A stretch of 40,814 nucleotides of DNA, from contig DAHUZJ010000100.1 of the NCBI GenBank assembly GCA_027306585.1, forward strand, positions 1-40,814, in the 5' to 3' direction. The translations under genes were made by a program, and so were the position numbers. The notes beneath the pieces are model-generated. The model was not told where the DNA came from and ran no database searches. It worked only from the letters and a program-made list of their open reading frames with translations. The DNA comes from Acidimicrobiaceae bacterium (lineage in GTDB: Bacteria > Actinomycetota > Acidimicrobiia > Acidimicrobiales > RAAP-2). Positions 26,182 through 33,154 of this stretch are shown piece after piece; the stretch's first letter is position 1; each line of letters opens with the position of its first letter.

Positions 26182-28305
26182 TCAGGAGCCGCACAGTTCT
26201 CGCAGGTAGAAGTCGAGCTCGCTCGAGAGGCAGGCGGCCACGGTCTCGGCCCGGCGAAAGCCATGGGACTCCCCCCGGAAGGTGTGCAGCTCGCACCGAC
26301 GGCCGGCGGCCCGGAGCGCGTCGGCCATCGCCGACGCCTGCGCCGGCGGCACCACCGGATCGTCGAGACCCTGGAAGAGGAGGACAGCGCCCTGGAGGTC
26401 GGCCGTCCGGTGGGCCGGGGAGCGGCGCCGGTACTCGTCCTGCTCCTCGGGAAGTGGGCCGACCAAGCGCTCGGTGTAGTGGGCCTCGAAGTCATGGGTG
26501 ACCGCGGCCAGCGCTTCGAGGTCCGTGACCCCGTACCACGCGACGGCCGCAGCGAAGGCTCGAGAGCGCACGAGGGCCGAGAGCGCGGTGAACCCACCGG
26601 CGCTGCTGCCCCGGACGGCCATCCGGCTGCCGTCGACGCGGCCGGCGGCGGCCAGCCCGACGGCAGCGTCCACGCAGTCGTCCACGTCGGCCATGCCCCA
26701 TCGACCGTAGAGCGCCTCCCGGTGCGCCCGGCCGTAGCCGGTGCTGCCGGCGTAGTCGACGGCGGCCACGGCGAACCCGCGGGTCGTGAAGAACTGGACG
26801 ACCGGATCGAACCCGGGCTCGGCGGCGCCGGTCGGCCCCCCGTGGCAGAAGACGAGGAGGGGCGGCGCGGCCCCGGCCGGGCCCGCCGCCCCGTCGAGCT
26901 GGGGCGCGTACCACAGCCCGTGGACGTCCCGACCCTCACGGCCGGCGCAGGTGAACGGCTCGGCCACCGAGACGTCCGGCGGGGCCAGCGCGGGTGCGGC
27001 CGGCACCACCGGCGACGGAGCGAAGGGGCCGGTCGCCGGCCCGCTGTCGCTCGGGAGGGCGGGCGACCGCCAGGGCAGGCCCTCGAGGTACGGCGTCGCC
27101 CCCAGCCAGGCCACGCCCGCGCCGTGCGCCACCACGTCGCTCACCGTGACGCACGGCTGGTCGAGGACGCGCATGGCCCCGGTCGCCGGATCGAGCACCA
27201 CGAGGGCGTCGCGCCCGTCGCGCCGCCGGCGGCAGACCAAGCTGCCGCCCACTCGGGCCATCGTGGACTGCCCGAGCGCCCAGTCGGGACCGTGGTACTC
27301 GGCCTCGTCGCCGGTCAACCGGTGCGCACCGGCGTCCGCCGTCCATCGCCACGGTCGCCACCAGCCGCCACGGTCGGAGGCGTACACGAGGCCCTCCCCG
27401 TCCCACTGCGGCTGTCCGCAGGCGACGCCGTCCCCGCCGTCGACGCGGCGGGCACCGGTCACCGCCAGCCCGCCGTCCCTCTGGAGGTCCCTCTGGAGGT
27501 CGCCCACCCACACCTCGGCGGCGTCCCACGGCATCGCCGGGTGGTCCCAGCACGTCCACGCCAACCGTCGGCCGGCCGCGTCGGGCCGCGGGGCGGCGAC
27601 GAAGTCGCGCCCGGCACACAGCACCACGCCGGGTCCTGGCCCTTCGGCAGCGTCGCCGGCCGCGGCGCCGTCGCCGGCGCCGGCGGCGGCGTGGGCGCTG
27701 GTGTTGGCGCTGGTGTGGGCGGCGGCGGCGTGGACGTGCGCGTCGGCAGGCACGGGGTACGCCACGAGCTCGCGACGCGGCGGCATTCGCCCAGGTCCGG
27801 CTCCCGGCGGTGGGTCGAGGTGACGCTCTCGGACGCACAGCACCCACTGCCCGTCGGGCGTCGCCCGAAGGTCGCCGTGCGCCCACCGCTCGCCCCCCGG
27901 CGAAGCGGGGCTGAGGTCGACCGCCTGGCCCCGCACCAGCAGCCGCACCGCCTGGCCCGCGTCCTCCACCCACGCCACCGCGCCCGGGAGATGGGGCACG
28001 AGGCATACGGCGCCCCCGCCGTACTCGTGCACGCGCGACCGGACGCTGGTGCCGGGCGGCGTGACGTCCTGCGGCAGGCCGGTGCCGGGGGCTGCCGCCT
28101 CCGCCTCGCCCGGTGCGCCATCGGTGCGCGCCACCACGACCACCTGCCGACCGCCTTCCTCGGGCCGGCGCTCGACCCAGTACAGAGCGGCACCGTCCGC
28201 CAAGAGCGAGGACCGCGAACGGCGCCCGGCGGCCACGGCCGCCGCATCCAGTGGCGACGGCCACCGGCCCCAGGGGGCGACCGTCGGCGGGATCGGCGTG
28301 GGCAC
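26182..28305 (-). CDS. S9-family prolyl-oligopeptidase-like peptidase
   Basis: 707 aa with the GTG at 28305, which sits 8 nt after a TACGTT box. Residues about 1-430 form the beta-propeller-like part, with a low-complexity Ala/Gly/Thr insert near residue 200 and a duplicated DLQR at about 270. Residues about 440-707 are an alpha/beta hydrolase. The triad is Ser568 in GSSAGGF, Asp649 in QGLDDPVVP and His681 in GESHGF. VFCHGGPTGA forms the oxyanion region. It likely cuts short peptides in the cytoplasm, as no signal peptide is visible. It is divergent from the AcuI-like gene, with a tandem repeat between the two promoters. Confidence 0.92.
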   Translation of the reverse strand: MPTPIPPTVAPWGRWPSPLDAAAVAAGRRSRSSLLADGAALYWVERRPEEGGRQVVVVARTDGAPGEAEAAAPGTGLPQDVTPPGTSVRSRVHEYGGGAVCLVPHLPGAVAWVEDAGQAVRLLVRGQAVDLSPASPGGERWAHGDLRATPDGQWVLCVRERHLDPPPGAGPGRMPPRRELVAYPVPADAHVHAAAAHTSANTSAHAAAGAGDGAAAGDAAEGPGPGVVLCAGRDFVAAPRPDAAGRRLAWTCWDHPAMPWDAAEVWVGDLQRDLQRDGGLAVTGARRVDGGDGVACGQPQWDGEGLVYASDRGGWWRPWRWTADAGAHRLTGDEAEYHGPDWALGQSTMARVGGSLVCRRRRDGRDALVVLDPATGAMRVLDQPCVTVSDVVAHGAGVAWLGATPYLEGLPWRSPALPSDSGPATGPFAPSPVVPAAPALAPPDVSVAEPFTCAGREGRDVHGLWYAPQLDGAAGPAGAAPPLLVFCHGGPTGAAEPGFDPVVQFFTTRGFAVAAVDYAGSTGYGRAHREALYGRWGMADVDDCVDAAVGLAAAGRVDGSRMAVRGSSAGGFTALSALVRSRAFAAAVAWYGVTDLEALAAVTHDFEAHYTERLVGPLPEEQDEYRRRSPAHRTADLQGAVLLFQGLDDPVVPPAQASAMADALRAAGRRCELHTFRGESHGFRRAETVAACLSSELDFYLRELCGS

Positions 28306-28313
28306 GGCCGGCC

Positions 28314-28319
28314 AACGTA
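28314..28319 (-). promoter_or_regulatory. -10 box TACGTT of leaderless peptidase promoter
   Basis: TACGTT on the minus strand ends 8 nt before the GTG at 28305 and decides this start over longer in-frame ATGs. Confidence 0.5.
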
Positions 28320-28350
28320 CCCTGTCGCGCCGCCGGACCCGGGGACACCG

Positions 28351-28454
28351 CGGCCCGGTGCGACGGACCGAGGTGTCGGCCCGGTGCGACGGACCAAGGT
28401 GACGGGCCGGTACGACGGCCCGAGGTGACGGCCCGAGGTGACGGCCCGGTGCGG
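28351..28454. repeat. 26-bp tandem repeat filling a divergent promoter
   Basis: Three full 26-bp units start at 28351, 28377 and 28403 (units 1 and 2 match at 24 of 26), then two 13-bp half-units at 28429 and 28442. Each unit has a CGGCCCGGTGCGACGG-type front and an ACCGAGGTG-type back. It spans about -46 to -149 relative to the peptidase start and -30 to -133 relative to the AcuI-like start, so it fills the space between the two -10 boxes. Confidence 0.85.
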
Positions 28455-28470
28455 AGCCCCGGCGGCCCCC

Positions 28471-28476
28471 TACAGT
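28471..28476 (+). promoter_or_regulatory. -10 box TACAGT of leaderless acuI-like promoter
   Basis: TACAGT ends 7 nt before the ATG at 28484, with no ribosome site. Confidence 0.55.
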
Positions 28477-28483
28477 GGCCGTC

Positions 28484-29476
28484 ATGCCCGTCCACGCCTT
28501 CCTCGTCACCCGCAACGACGACCACGTGGCGACTGCCGTCACGGACCTCGACGACGACGACCTCCCGCCCGGCGAGGTGCTCGTCGACGTCGAGTGGTCG
28601 GCCGTCAACTACAAGGACGGCATGGTGACGGTTCCCGGCAACCGGGTGGCGCGCCAGAGCCCGCTCGTGCCCGGTGTCGACCTCGCGGGCACCGTGGTGG
28701 CCAGCGACGACCCGGAGATCACCCCGGGGGCCCCCGTCCTCGTCCACGGCTACGACCTCGGCGTGGCGCGCCACGGGGGCTTCGCCACCCGGGCGCGCGT
28801 GCCCGCCGGGTGGATCGTGCCGCTGCCCGCCGGGCTCGACCCTCGACACGCCATGACGATCGGCACGGCGGGGTTCACCGCCGTCCTGTCGCTGCGGCGC
28901 CTCCAGGCGGTCGGGACCGTGCCCGACGGTGGACCGGTCCTCGTGACGGGAGCGTCCGGCGGCGTGGGCAGCATGGCGGTCGCCGTCCTGGCCCGGCACG
29001 GGTACGAGGTGGTCGCCAGCACCGGCAAGGTCGACGAGCACGACTACCTTCGACACCTGGGCGCCGCCGAGGTCGTCGACCGGGACGTCGTGGGCGGCGA
29101 CGAGCAGCGCGTCCTCGGACAGGAACGGTGGGCGGCGGCGGTCGACTGCGTGGGGGGAGCGACCCTCGCCGGGATCCTGCGAACGTTGCGCTACGGCGGG
29201 GCGGTCGCGGCCAGCGGGTTGACCGCCGGCACCGAGCTCGCCACGACGGTCTACCCCTTCATCATCCGGGGGGTCGCGCTGCTCGGCGTCGACTCCGTGA
29301 ACGTCCCGCTCGCCGAGCGCCGGGCCGTCTGGGCGTCGATCACCGACGACCTACCGGCCGAGGTCGTCGACCCCATGGTCGAGCGAGAGATCGGCCTCGA
29401 CGGCCTCGACGCGGCGCTCGCCGACGTCCTCGCCGGGCGAGTCCGCGGCCGGGTGCTCGTCCGTCCAGGCGCCTGA
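28484..29476 (+). CDS. acuI: MDR-family NADPH oxidoreductase, YhdH/AcuI type (acrylyl-CoA reductase-like)
   Basis: 330 aa. The ATG at 28484 is chosen by its leaderless promoter; a GTG at 28475 is possible. It is a zinc-free medium-chain dehydrogenase. The N-terminal GroES-like domain has VEWSAVNYKDGMVTVPGNRVA and PLVPGVDLAGTV. The NADP-binding Rossmann motif is VTGASGGVGSMAV (about residues 155-167). Further landmarks are DCVGG, AASGLTAG and RGVALLGVDSV, all typical of the YhdH branch. This branch reduces acrylyl-CoA to propionyl-CoA in several bacteria; whether it does so here is inferred. It stands alone and is divergent from the S9 peptidase. Confidence 0.9.
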   Translation: MPVHAFLVTRNDDHVATAVTDLDDDDLPPGEVLVDVEWSAVNYKDGMVTVPGNRVARQSPLVPGVDLAGTVVASDDPEITPGAPVLVHGYDLGVARHGGFATRARVPAGWIVPLPAGLDPRHAMTIGTAGFTAVLSLRRLQAVGTVPDGGPVLVTGASGGVGSMAVAVLARHGYEVVASTGKVDEHDYLRHLGAAEVVDRDVVGGDEQRVLGQERWAAAVDCVGGATLAGILRTLRYGGAVAASGLTAGTELATTVYPFIIRGVALLGVDSVNVPLAERRAVWASITDDLPAEVVDPMVEREIGLDGLDAALADVLAGRVRGRVLVRPGA

Positions 29477-29493
29477 CGCCCAGCCGGCGCAGG

Positions 29494-30183
29494 TCAGCCC
29501 GAGTAGACGGGCGACACGTGCAGCGTCCCGTTGCTGCACGGCGAGATCGCGAGCGCCATCACGAGGTAGCCGTAGTCGTTGGGCGGGGTGACCTCCGCCT
29601 TCGCCGACGTGGGGCACGACGTCTCGTTGCCCACCGGGACGTCCTCGTAGGCGACGCTGAACGCGCCCGTCGTCTGGGGAGCGAGGGTCACGAGCGACGG
29701 CGGCTCGTTCGCGGCGGCCTGGAGGAACTGGAACCCGCCGCGCACCACCGTGGTGGGGATGGGGGCACCCTGGCCGTCCAGGAGCTGCATGCCGGGGTAG
29801 CCGTTCAGCCCGCAGGTCGTCGACGACGTGTTGGTCAACGACAGGACGAACGTCTGGGTGCCGGCCGCCCCTGTGGCCTGGCCGGTCGACGCAGAGAGCT
29901 GCCCCGGCTGGCACGTGGCGAGGCCGGAGGTCCCGCCGGACGTGGTCGAGGTCGTGGTGGTCGAGGCCCCCGCCGTCGTCGTCGTGGTGGTCGCCGGTTG
30001 CGACGTGGTGGTCGTCGTGACGGCGTGGCGCGTCGCCGTGGTGGTCGTCGACTTGTTCGCCGACGAGCTGGGTGAACCGCAGGCCGCCAGCACCAGGGCC
30101 CCGCCGCCGGCCAGGAGCAAGGGCGACAGCCGGGACCACCGGCGCCCGGTCGTCGGCCGGGCGCCGCGCATCCCCCGCCTCAC
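29494..30183 (-). CDS. DUF4232-type lipoprotein
   Basis: 229 aa, GTG at 30183 overlapping the bifunctional nuclease stop (GTGA). The signal peptide runs through LLLAGGGALVL to the lipobox LAAC, with lipidated Cys35. The twin Arg in GRRWSRL leaves a Tat route possible. Residues about 42-90 are a Thr/Ser-rich linker that is likely exposed or glycosylated. The globular domain (about 95-229) has four Cys and the motif GAAGTQTFVLSLTNTSSTTC-GLNGYPGMQLLDGQG, typical of DUF4232 proteins. Its function is unknown. Coupling to the nuclease gene is odd for an exported protein. Confidence 0.85.
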   Translation of the reverse strand: MRRGMRGARPTTGRRWSRLSPLLLAGGGALVLAACGSPSSSANKSTTTTATRHAVTTTTTSQPATTTTTTAGASTTTTSTTSGGTSGLATCQPGQLSASTGQATGAAGTQTFVLSLTNTSSTTCGLNGYPGMQLLDGQGAPIPTTVVRGGFQFLQAAANEPPSLVTLAPQTTGAFSVAYEDVPVGNETSCPTSAKAEVTPPNDYGYLVMALAISPCSNGTLHVSPVYSG

Positions 30184-30689
30184 GAACCGAAGTCCTCGGG
30201 CTTGATCGAGTCGAGGAATTGGCGGAACTGTCCGACCAGCTCGTCGGGGTTGGCCTCGCCGTCCTCCGCTTCGTCGGAGGCGTCGATCGCCAGAAGGATG
30301 CCCTCGGCGTCCATCAGGTCATCGGCGACGTAGAGCGGGGTGCCGGTGCGCACGGCGACGGCGACGGCGTCCGAGGGGCGGCTCGAGACGATCGAACGGT
30401 CGCCGCCGCGACGGAGTTGCAGCTCCGCGAAGTACGTCGAGGAGCGCAGCTCGGTGATGACCACTCGCTCGACCTCGACGTCGAGGCTGGTCAGCAGGTC
30501 GCGAATGAGGTCGTGGGTCATCGGGCGGGGCATCGCCACCCCCTGGAGGGCATAGGCGATGGCCGCCGCCTCGGGCGTGCCGATGAAGATCGGCAGCGTG
30601 CGTCCTTCCCCCTCCGTCTCCTGCAACAGGAGGACCGGCGTGTTCGACTGGAGGTCGACGCGAACAGCCCTCAAGCGGACTTCGACCAT
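30180..30689 (-). CDS. Bifunctional nuclease family protein (BFN/DUF151, Rv1829-like)
   Basis: 169 aa, ATG at 30689, placed by a TACATT box 6 nt upstream. Conserved family segments are LLQETEGEGRTLPIFIGTPEAAAIAYAL, RPMTHDLIRDLL and the acidic/Ser region SIVSSRPSDAVAVAVRTGTPLYVADDLM. The family was named for nuclease activity in plants, but its bacterial role is unclear. The C-terminal 30 residues are acidic. In mycobacteria the homologue lies next to the Rv1828-type MerR gene, exactly as here. The lipoprotein gene overlaps its stop. Confidence 0.92.
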   Translation of the reverse strand: MVEVRLRAVRVDLQSNTPVLLLQETEGEGRTLPIFIGTPEAAAIAYALQGVAMPRPMTHDLIRDLLTSLDVEVERVVITELRSSTYFAELQLRRGGDRSIVSSRPSDAVAVAVRTGTPLYVADDLMDAEGILLAIDASDEAEDGEANPDELVGQFRQFLDSIKPEDFGS

Positions 30690-30695
30690 GGGAGC

Positions 30696-30701
30696 AATGT
30701 A
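30696..30701 (-). promoter_or_regulatory. -10 box TACATT of leaderless BFN promoter
   Basis: TACATT on the minus strand ends 6 nt before the ATG at 30689. The ATG-proximal sequence GCTCCC has no ribosome-site match. Confidence 0.55.
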
Positions 30702-30734
30702 GCGCCGCACGGGGAGGCCGCGTGCGGCGGACGG

Positions 30735-32135
30735 TCACCTGCCGAGCTGCTTGCGAAGCTCCCGCCGGATGAGCGCCGACCGTAGCCGCTCGCCCAGTGT
30801 GGCCAGCTCCTCGGCCACTTCGACGGCCCGTTGGCGCGCCGCCGGGTTGCGCTGCCGCAGGAGCGGGGACACCACCTGCTCGACCAGACCGAGCTCACGG
30901 TCGACGCCCGTCCGGTACATCCGCAGGTGCCGCGGCTCGATGCCGTACTTCGCCAGGTCCGCGGCCAGCCGGGTGACCGTCACGGCCTCCTCGTCGTAGA
31001 ACGTGGCGCCCGCCACCGTGACGGGCTCGACGAGACCGAAGCCCTCCAGGGCGGCGATCTGGGTCGGTGGCAGCCCCGTGGCGGCGCACAGCTCGTCGAG
31101 CGTCAGGCTCCCGGCGTGGGATGCCGGTGCGCCCTCCCCTTCGACAGGCAAGGCCGCAGGCCGGGCACCGTCACCACCGCGAGCAGCCGTCTCGGTCGGT
31201 TCCCGGGCCGCGGTGTCGGGCGTGTCGTCGATCGGTCCTCCGTCCGCAGGCTCGCCCACCGCCTCGGGCTCGTGCGCGGCGTGCGCCGGGACCCGCTGGC
31301 CGGCCGACACCGGTGGCTGCGCGCTGGCATGGGCGGTCGGTCCCTCCGGCTCGCCGTCGTACGCCGCCGCGCCGCCGTCGCCCAGGGCCGGCCCGTTGGA
31401 CGCGGCGGCGCCCCCGGTCCCCGCCCCACCCCCTGCAGCCTCCCCCGCCGGCGCCGGACGGTCGACCGCGGGCAACCCGGAGGACGGGGGCCCGGGCGGC
31501 GCCGACTCGGTCGCCACCGGACCGCCCCGGCCTTCGCCGGTTGTCGGCCCGGCGATCGCCACCGCGGGGTCCGACGCGGCCTCGGCCGAGCCGTTCGTCA
31601 GGTACTCCGCCAGCCGGGTGGCCGTCGGGGCGGCGGCCACCCGAGCCGCCACGGGCGTACGCGCGGCCTCGGGAAGCTCCACCGAGCGATGGTCGCCGCC
31701 CGCCACCGGCGTGCCGCGGCGCGCCTCTGTGGGGTCGACCCCAAGGGTCGTGTCGGCGGGGCGCACCGTGTGGTGCGGCACCTCCTCCGGGCGCACCGCG
31801 AGGGTGGGCTCGTCCTCCGGTTCCTCCGCGAGGGTGGGTTCGTCCTCCGGTTCCTCCGCGTGGGTGGGCTCGTCCTCGGGGACACCGTTCCCGGCCCGGG
31901 CCAGGCGGTCCCGGATGACCTTCAGCGGCAGGAAGTTGTCCCGCTGCTGGCGCAGCACCCACCGGAGGCGCTCGACGTCGGCGTCGTAGAACTTGCGGTA
32001 CCCCGACGGCGACCGCTCGGGGTTGATGAGGCGCTGGCTCTCGAGGAAGCGGATCTTCGAGATGGTGACGTCCGGGAACTCCTCGCGCAGGAGGGTCAGC
32101 ACGTCGCCGATGGAGAGGTAGGTGCGGGCGGTCAC
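30735..32135 (-). CDS. ftsR: MerR-family regulator, FtsR/Rv1828-like, with a long repetitive linker
   Basis: 466 aa, GTG start with a GGAGG ribosome site. Residues 5-80 are the N-terminal MerR domain (LSIGDVLTLLREEFPDVTISK, then FLESQRLINPERSPSGYRKFY and LKVIRDRLARAG). Residues about 344-466 are the conserved C-terminal domain (LTLDELCAATGLPPTQIAALE, then YGIEPRHLRMYR). Between them lie about 260 low-complexity residues, including a 10-residue repeat (DEPTLAEEPE) and Pro/Ala/Gly-rich sequence. Rv1828-type proteins are usually near 250 residues, so the linker is a large expansion. The Corynebacterium homologue, FtsR, activates ftsZ; that role is inferred here. It lies between the FHA gene and BFN, as in mycobacteria. 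Confidence 0.88.
   Translation of the reverse strand: MTARTYLSIGDVLTLLREEFPDVTISKIRFLESQRLINPERSPSGYRKFYDADVERLRWVLRQQRDNFLPLKVIRDRLARAGNGVPEDEPTHAEEPEDEPTLAEEPEDEPTLAVRPEEVPHHTVRPADTTLGVDPTEARRGTPVAGGDHRSVELPEAARTPVAARVAAAPTATRLAEYLTNGSAEAASDPAVAIAGPTTGEGRGGPVATESAPPGPPSSGLPAVDRPAPAGEAAGGGAGTGGAAASNGPALGDGGAAAYDGEPEGPTAHASAQPPVSAGQRVPAHAAHEPEAVGEPADGGPIDDTPDTAAREPTETAARGGDGARPAALPVEGEGAPASHAGSLTLDELCAATGLPPTQIAALEGFGLVEPVTVAGATFYDEEAVTVTRLAADLAKYGIEPRHLRMYRTGVDRELGLVEQVVSPLLRQRNPAARQRAVEVAEELATLGERLRSALIRRELRKQLGR
31801..31880 (-). repeat. 30-bp tandem repeat in the ftsR-like linker
   Basis: Units at 31801-31830 and 31831-31860 differ at one base (GGGCT/GGGTT); a third, partial unit follows to 31880. 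Each unit adds ten residues (EPEDEPTLAE type) in frame, so copy-number change keeps the protein intact. Confidence 0.9.
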
Positions 32136-32220
32136 CGCCAGCCTCCGGCCGCGGTCCGTACGAGGGCCACGGCCACCCAGTGCCAGTTCCCCCGCGCTGC
32201 CATGTCCCTCCCCGTCGCGG

Positions 32221-32700
32221 TCACTCGTCCCCCGCTACGAGGAACACCAGCTTGAACTTGCCGATCTGCACCTCGTCGCCGGGAGACAGTACCCGCTCTT
32301 CGATCCGCTCGCGATTGACGTACGTGCCGTTGAGCGAACCCAGGTCTCGCACGACCACCTTGCCGTCGTCCTCCTTGCGGAACTCGGCGTGCCGGCGGGA
32401 GACCGTGATGTCGTCGAGGAAGATGTCGCTCTCGGGGTGGCGGCCGGTGCTCGTCACCGGCGCCTCGAGCAGGTAGCGCGTGCCGACATTGGGCCCGCGC
32501 CGCACGACCAGCGCGCCGGTGCCGTGCGGCACTTCGACGAGGGTGACGGTCGTCTCCTCGTCGACCAGCTCCCCGTGGACGTCCACCGGCTGGAGGGTCA
32601 CCGTGGTGTCGGAGTGAGGCTCCTGCGGAAGGGGGCTGCCGCACGACGAGCAGAAGTTCACCCCCTCGGGGTTGCGGTGCCCACAGTTGTGGCAGTACAC
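32221..32700 (-). CDS. garA: FHA-domain protein with N-terminal zinc ribbon (GarA/OdhI-like)
   Basis: 159 aa with the GTG at 32700, which is 7 nt after a TACCGT box; a GTG at 32709 overlaps that box. Residues 2-22 are a zinc ribbon (Cys 3, 6, 17, 20: YCHNCG and CSSCG). Two Thr motifs follow, DTTVT at 31-35 and EETTVT at 48-53. The FHA domain spans about 62-155, with G86-R87, S101-x2-H104 and N124-G125 for phosphothreonine binding. GarA and OdhI have a phosphorylated ETT motif N-terminal to FHA that controls self-binding and 2-oxoglutarate dehydrogenase. The same logic is inferred here. The zinc ribbon is an addition relative to mycobacterial GarA. It is flanked by gcvH and the FtsR-like gene. 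Confidence 0.85.
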   Translation of the reverse strand: MYCHNCGHRNPEGVNFCSSCGSPLPQEPHSDTTVTLQPVDVHGELVDEETTVTLVEVPHGTGALVVRRGPNVGTRYLLEAPVTSTGRHPESDIFLDDITVSRRHAEFRKEDDGKVVVRDLGSLNGTYVNRERIEERVLSPGDEVQIGKFKLVFLVAGDE

Positions 32701-32707
32701 GCCCCCC

Positions 32708-32713
32708 ACGGTA
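32708..32713 (-). promoter_or_regulatory. -10 box TACCGT of leaderless FHA-gene promoter
   Basis: TACCGT on the minus strand ends 7 nt before the GTG at 32700 (VYCHNCG), which supports that start over the GTG at 32709. Confidence 0.5.
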
Positions 32714-32751
32714 GTCGCGCGCCGGCCCGCCGTTCCCGGGCGACCGGCGCT

Positions 32752-33132
32752 TCAACTCTCGGTCAGCGCACGGTAGGCCGCGGCGTCGAGGAGCCCGCCC
32801 AGCACGGAGGTGTCGGCCACCTCCAGCTCGCACAGCCACCCGTCCCCGTAGGGGTCGCGGTTGAGCTTCTCGGGGGCGTCCGCCACGCCGCCGTTCACTG
32901 CGACCACCGTCCCCGCAACGGGGGCGTACACCTCGGAGACCGACTTCGTCGACTCCACCTCTCCCAGCACGTCACCGGCCTGGACGGCCTTGCCGACCGC
33001 TGGCAGGTCGACGAACACCACGTCCCCCAAGGCGTCCTGGGCATAGTCGGTGATGCCGACCCGCACCCGGCTGCCGTCCGCCAGTGCCCATTCGTGGTCG
33101 GACGAGTAGCGGCGGTCGTCGGGGGTCTCCAT
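32752..33132 (-). CDS. gcvH: Glycine cleavage system H protein
   Basis: 126 aa, ATG at 33132; a longer ORF upstream would cross the promoter. It is the lipoyl carrier that shuttles the aminomethyl group between the P and T proteins. The lipoylated Lys is K63 in EVESTKSVSEVYAPV. Other landmarks are SDHEWA, GITDYAQDALGDVVFVDLP and LNRDPYGDGWL. Length is normal. It is about 15 kb from gcvT-PA-PB and instead heads the FHA-MerR-BFN cluster, each member of which has its own promoter. Confidence 0.96.
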   Translation of the reverse strand: METPDDRRYSSDHEWALADGSRVRVGITDYAQDALGDVVFVDLPAVGKAVQAGDVLGEVESTKSVSEVYAPVAGTVVAVNGGVADAPEKLNRDPYGDGWLCELEVADTSVLGGLLDAAAYRALTES

Positions 33133-33140
33133 GGCCGGCG

Positions 33141-33146
33141 ACCCTA
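33141..33146 (-). promoter_or_regulatory. -10 box TAGGGT of leaderless gcvH promoter
   Basis: TAGGGT on the minus strand ends 8 nt before the ATG at 33132, without a ribosome site. It is the same hexamer as before thiD. Confidence 0.55.
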
Positions 33147-33154
33147 CACCCGCG

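Noticed and set aside
28351..28454. CRISPR array
   Set aside because: The units are directly contiguous 26-bp repeats without spacers.
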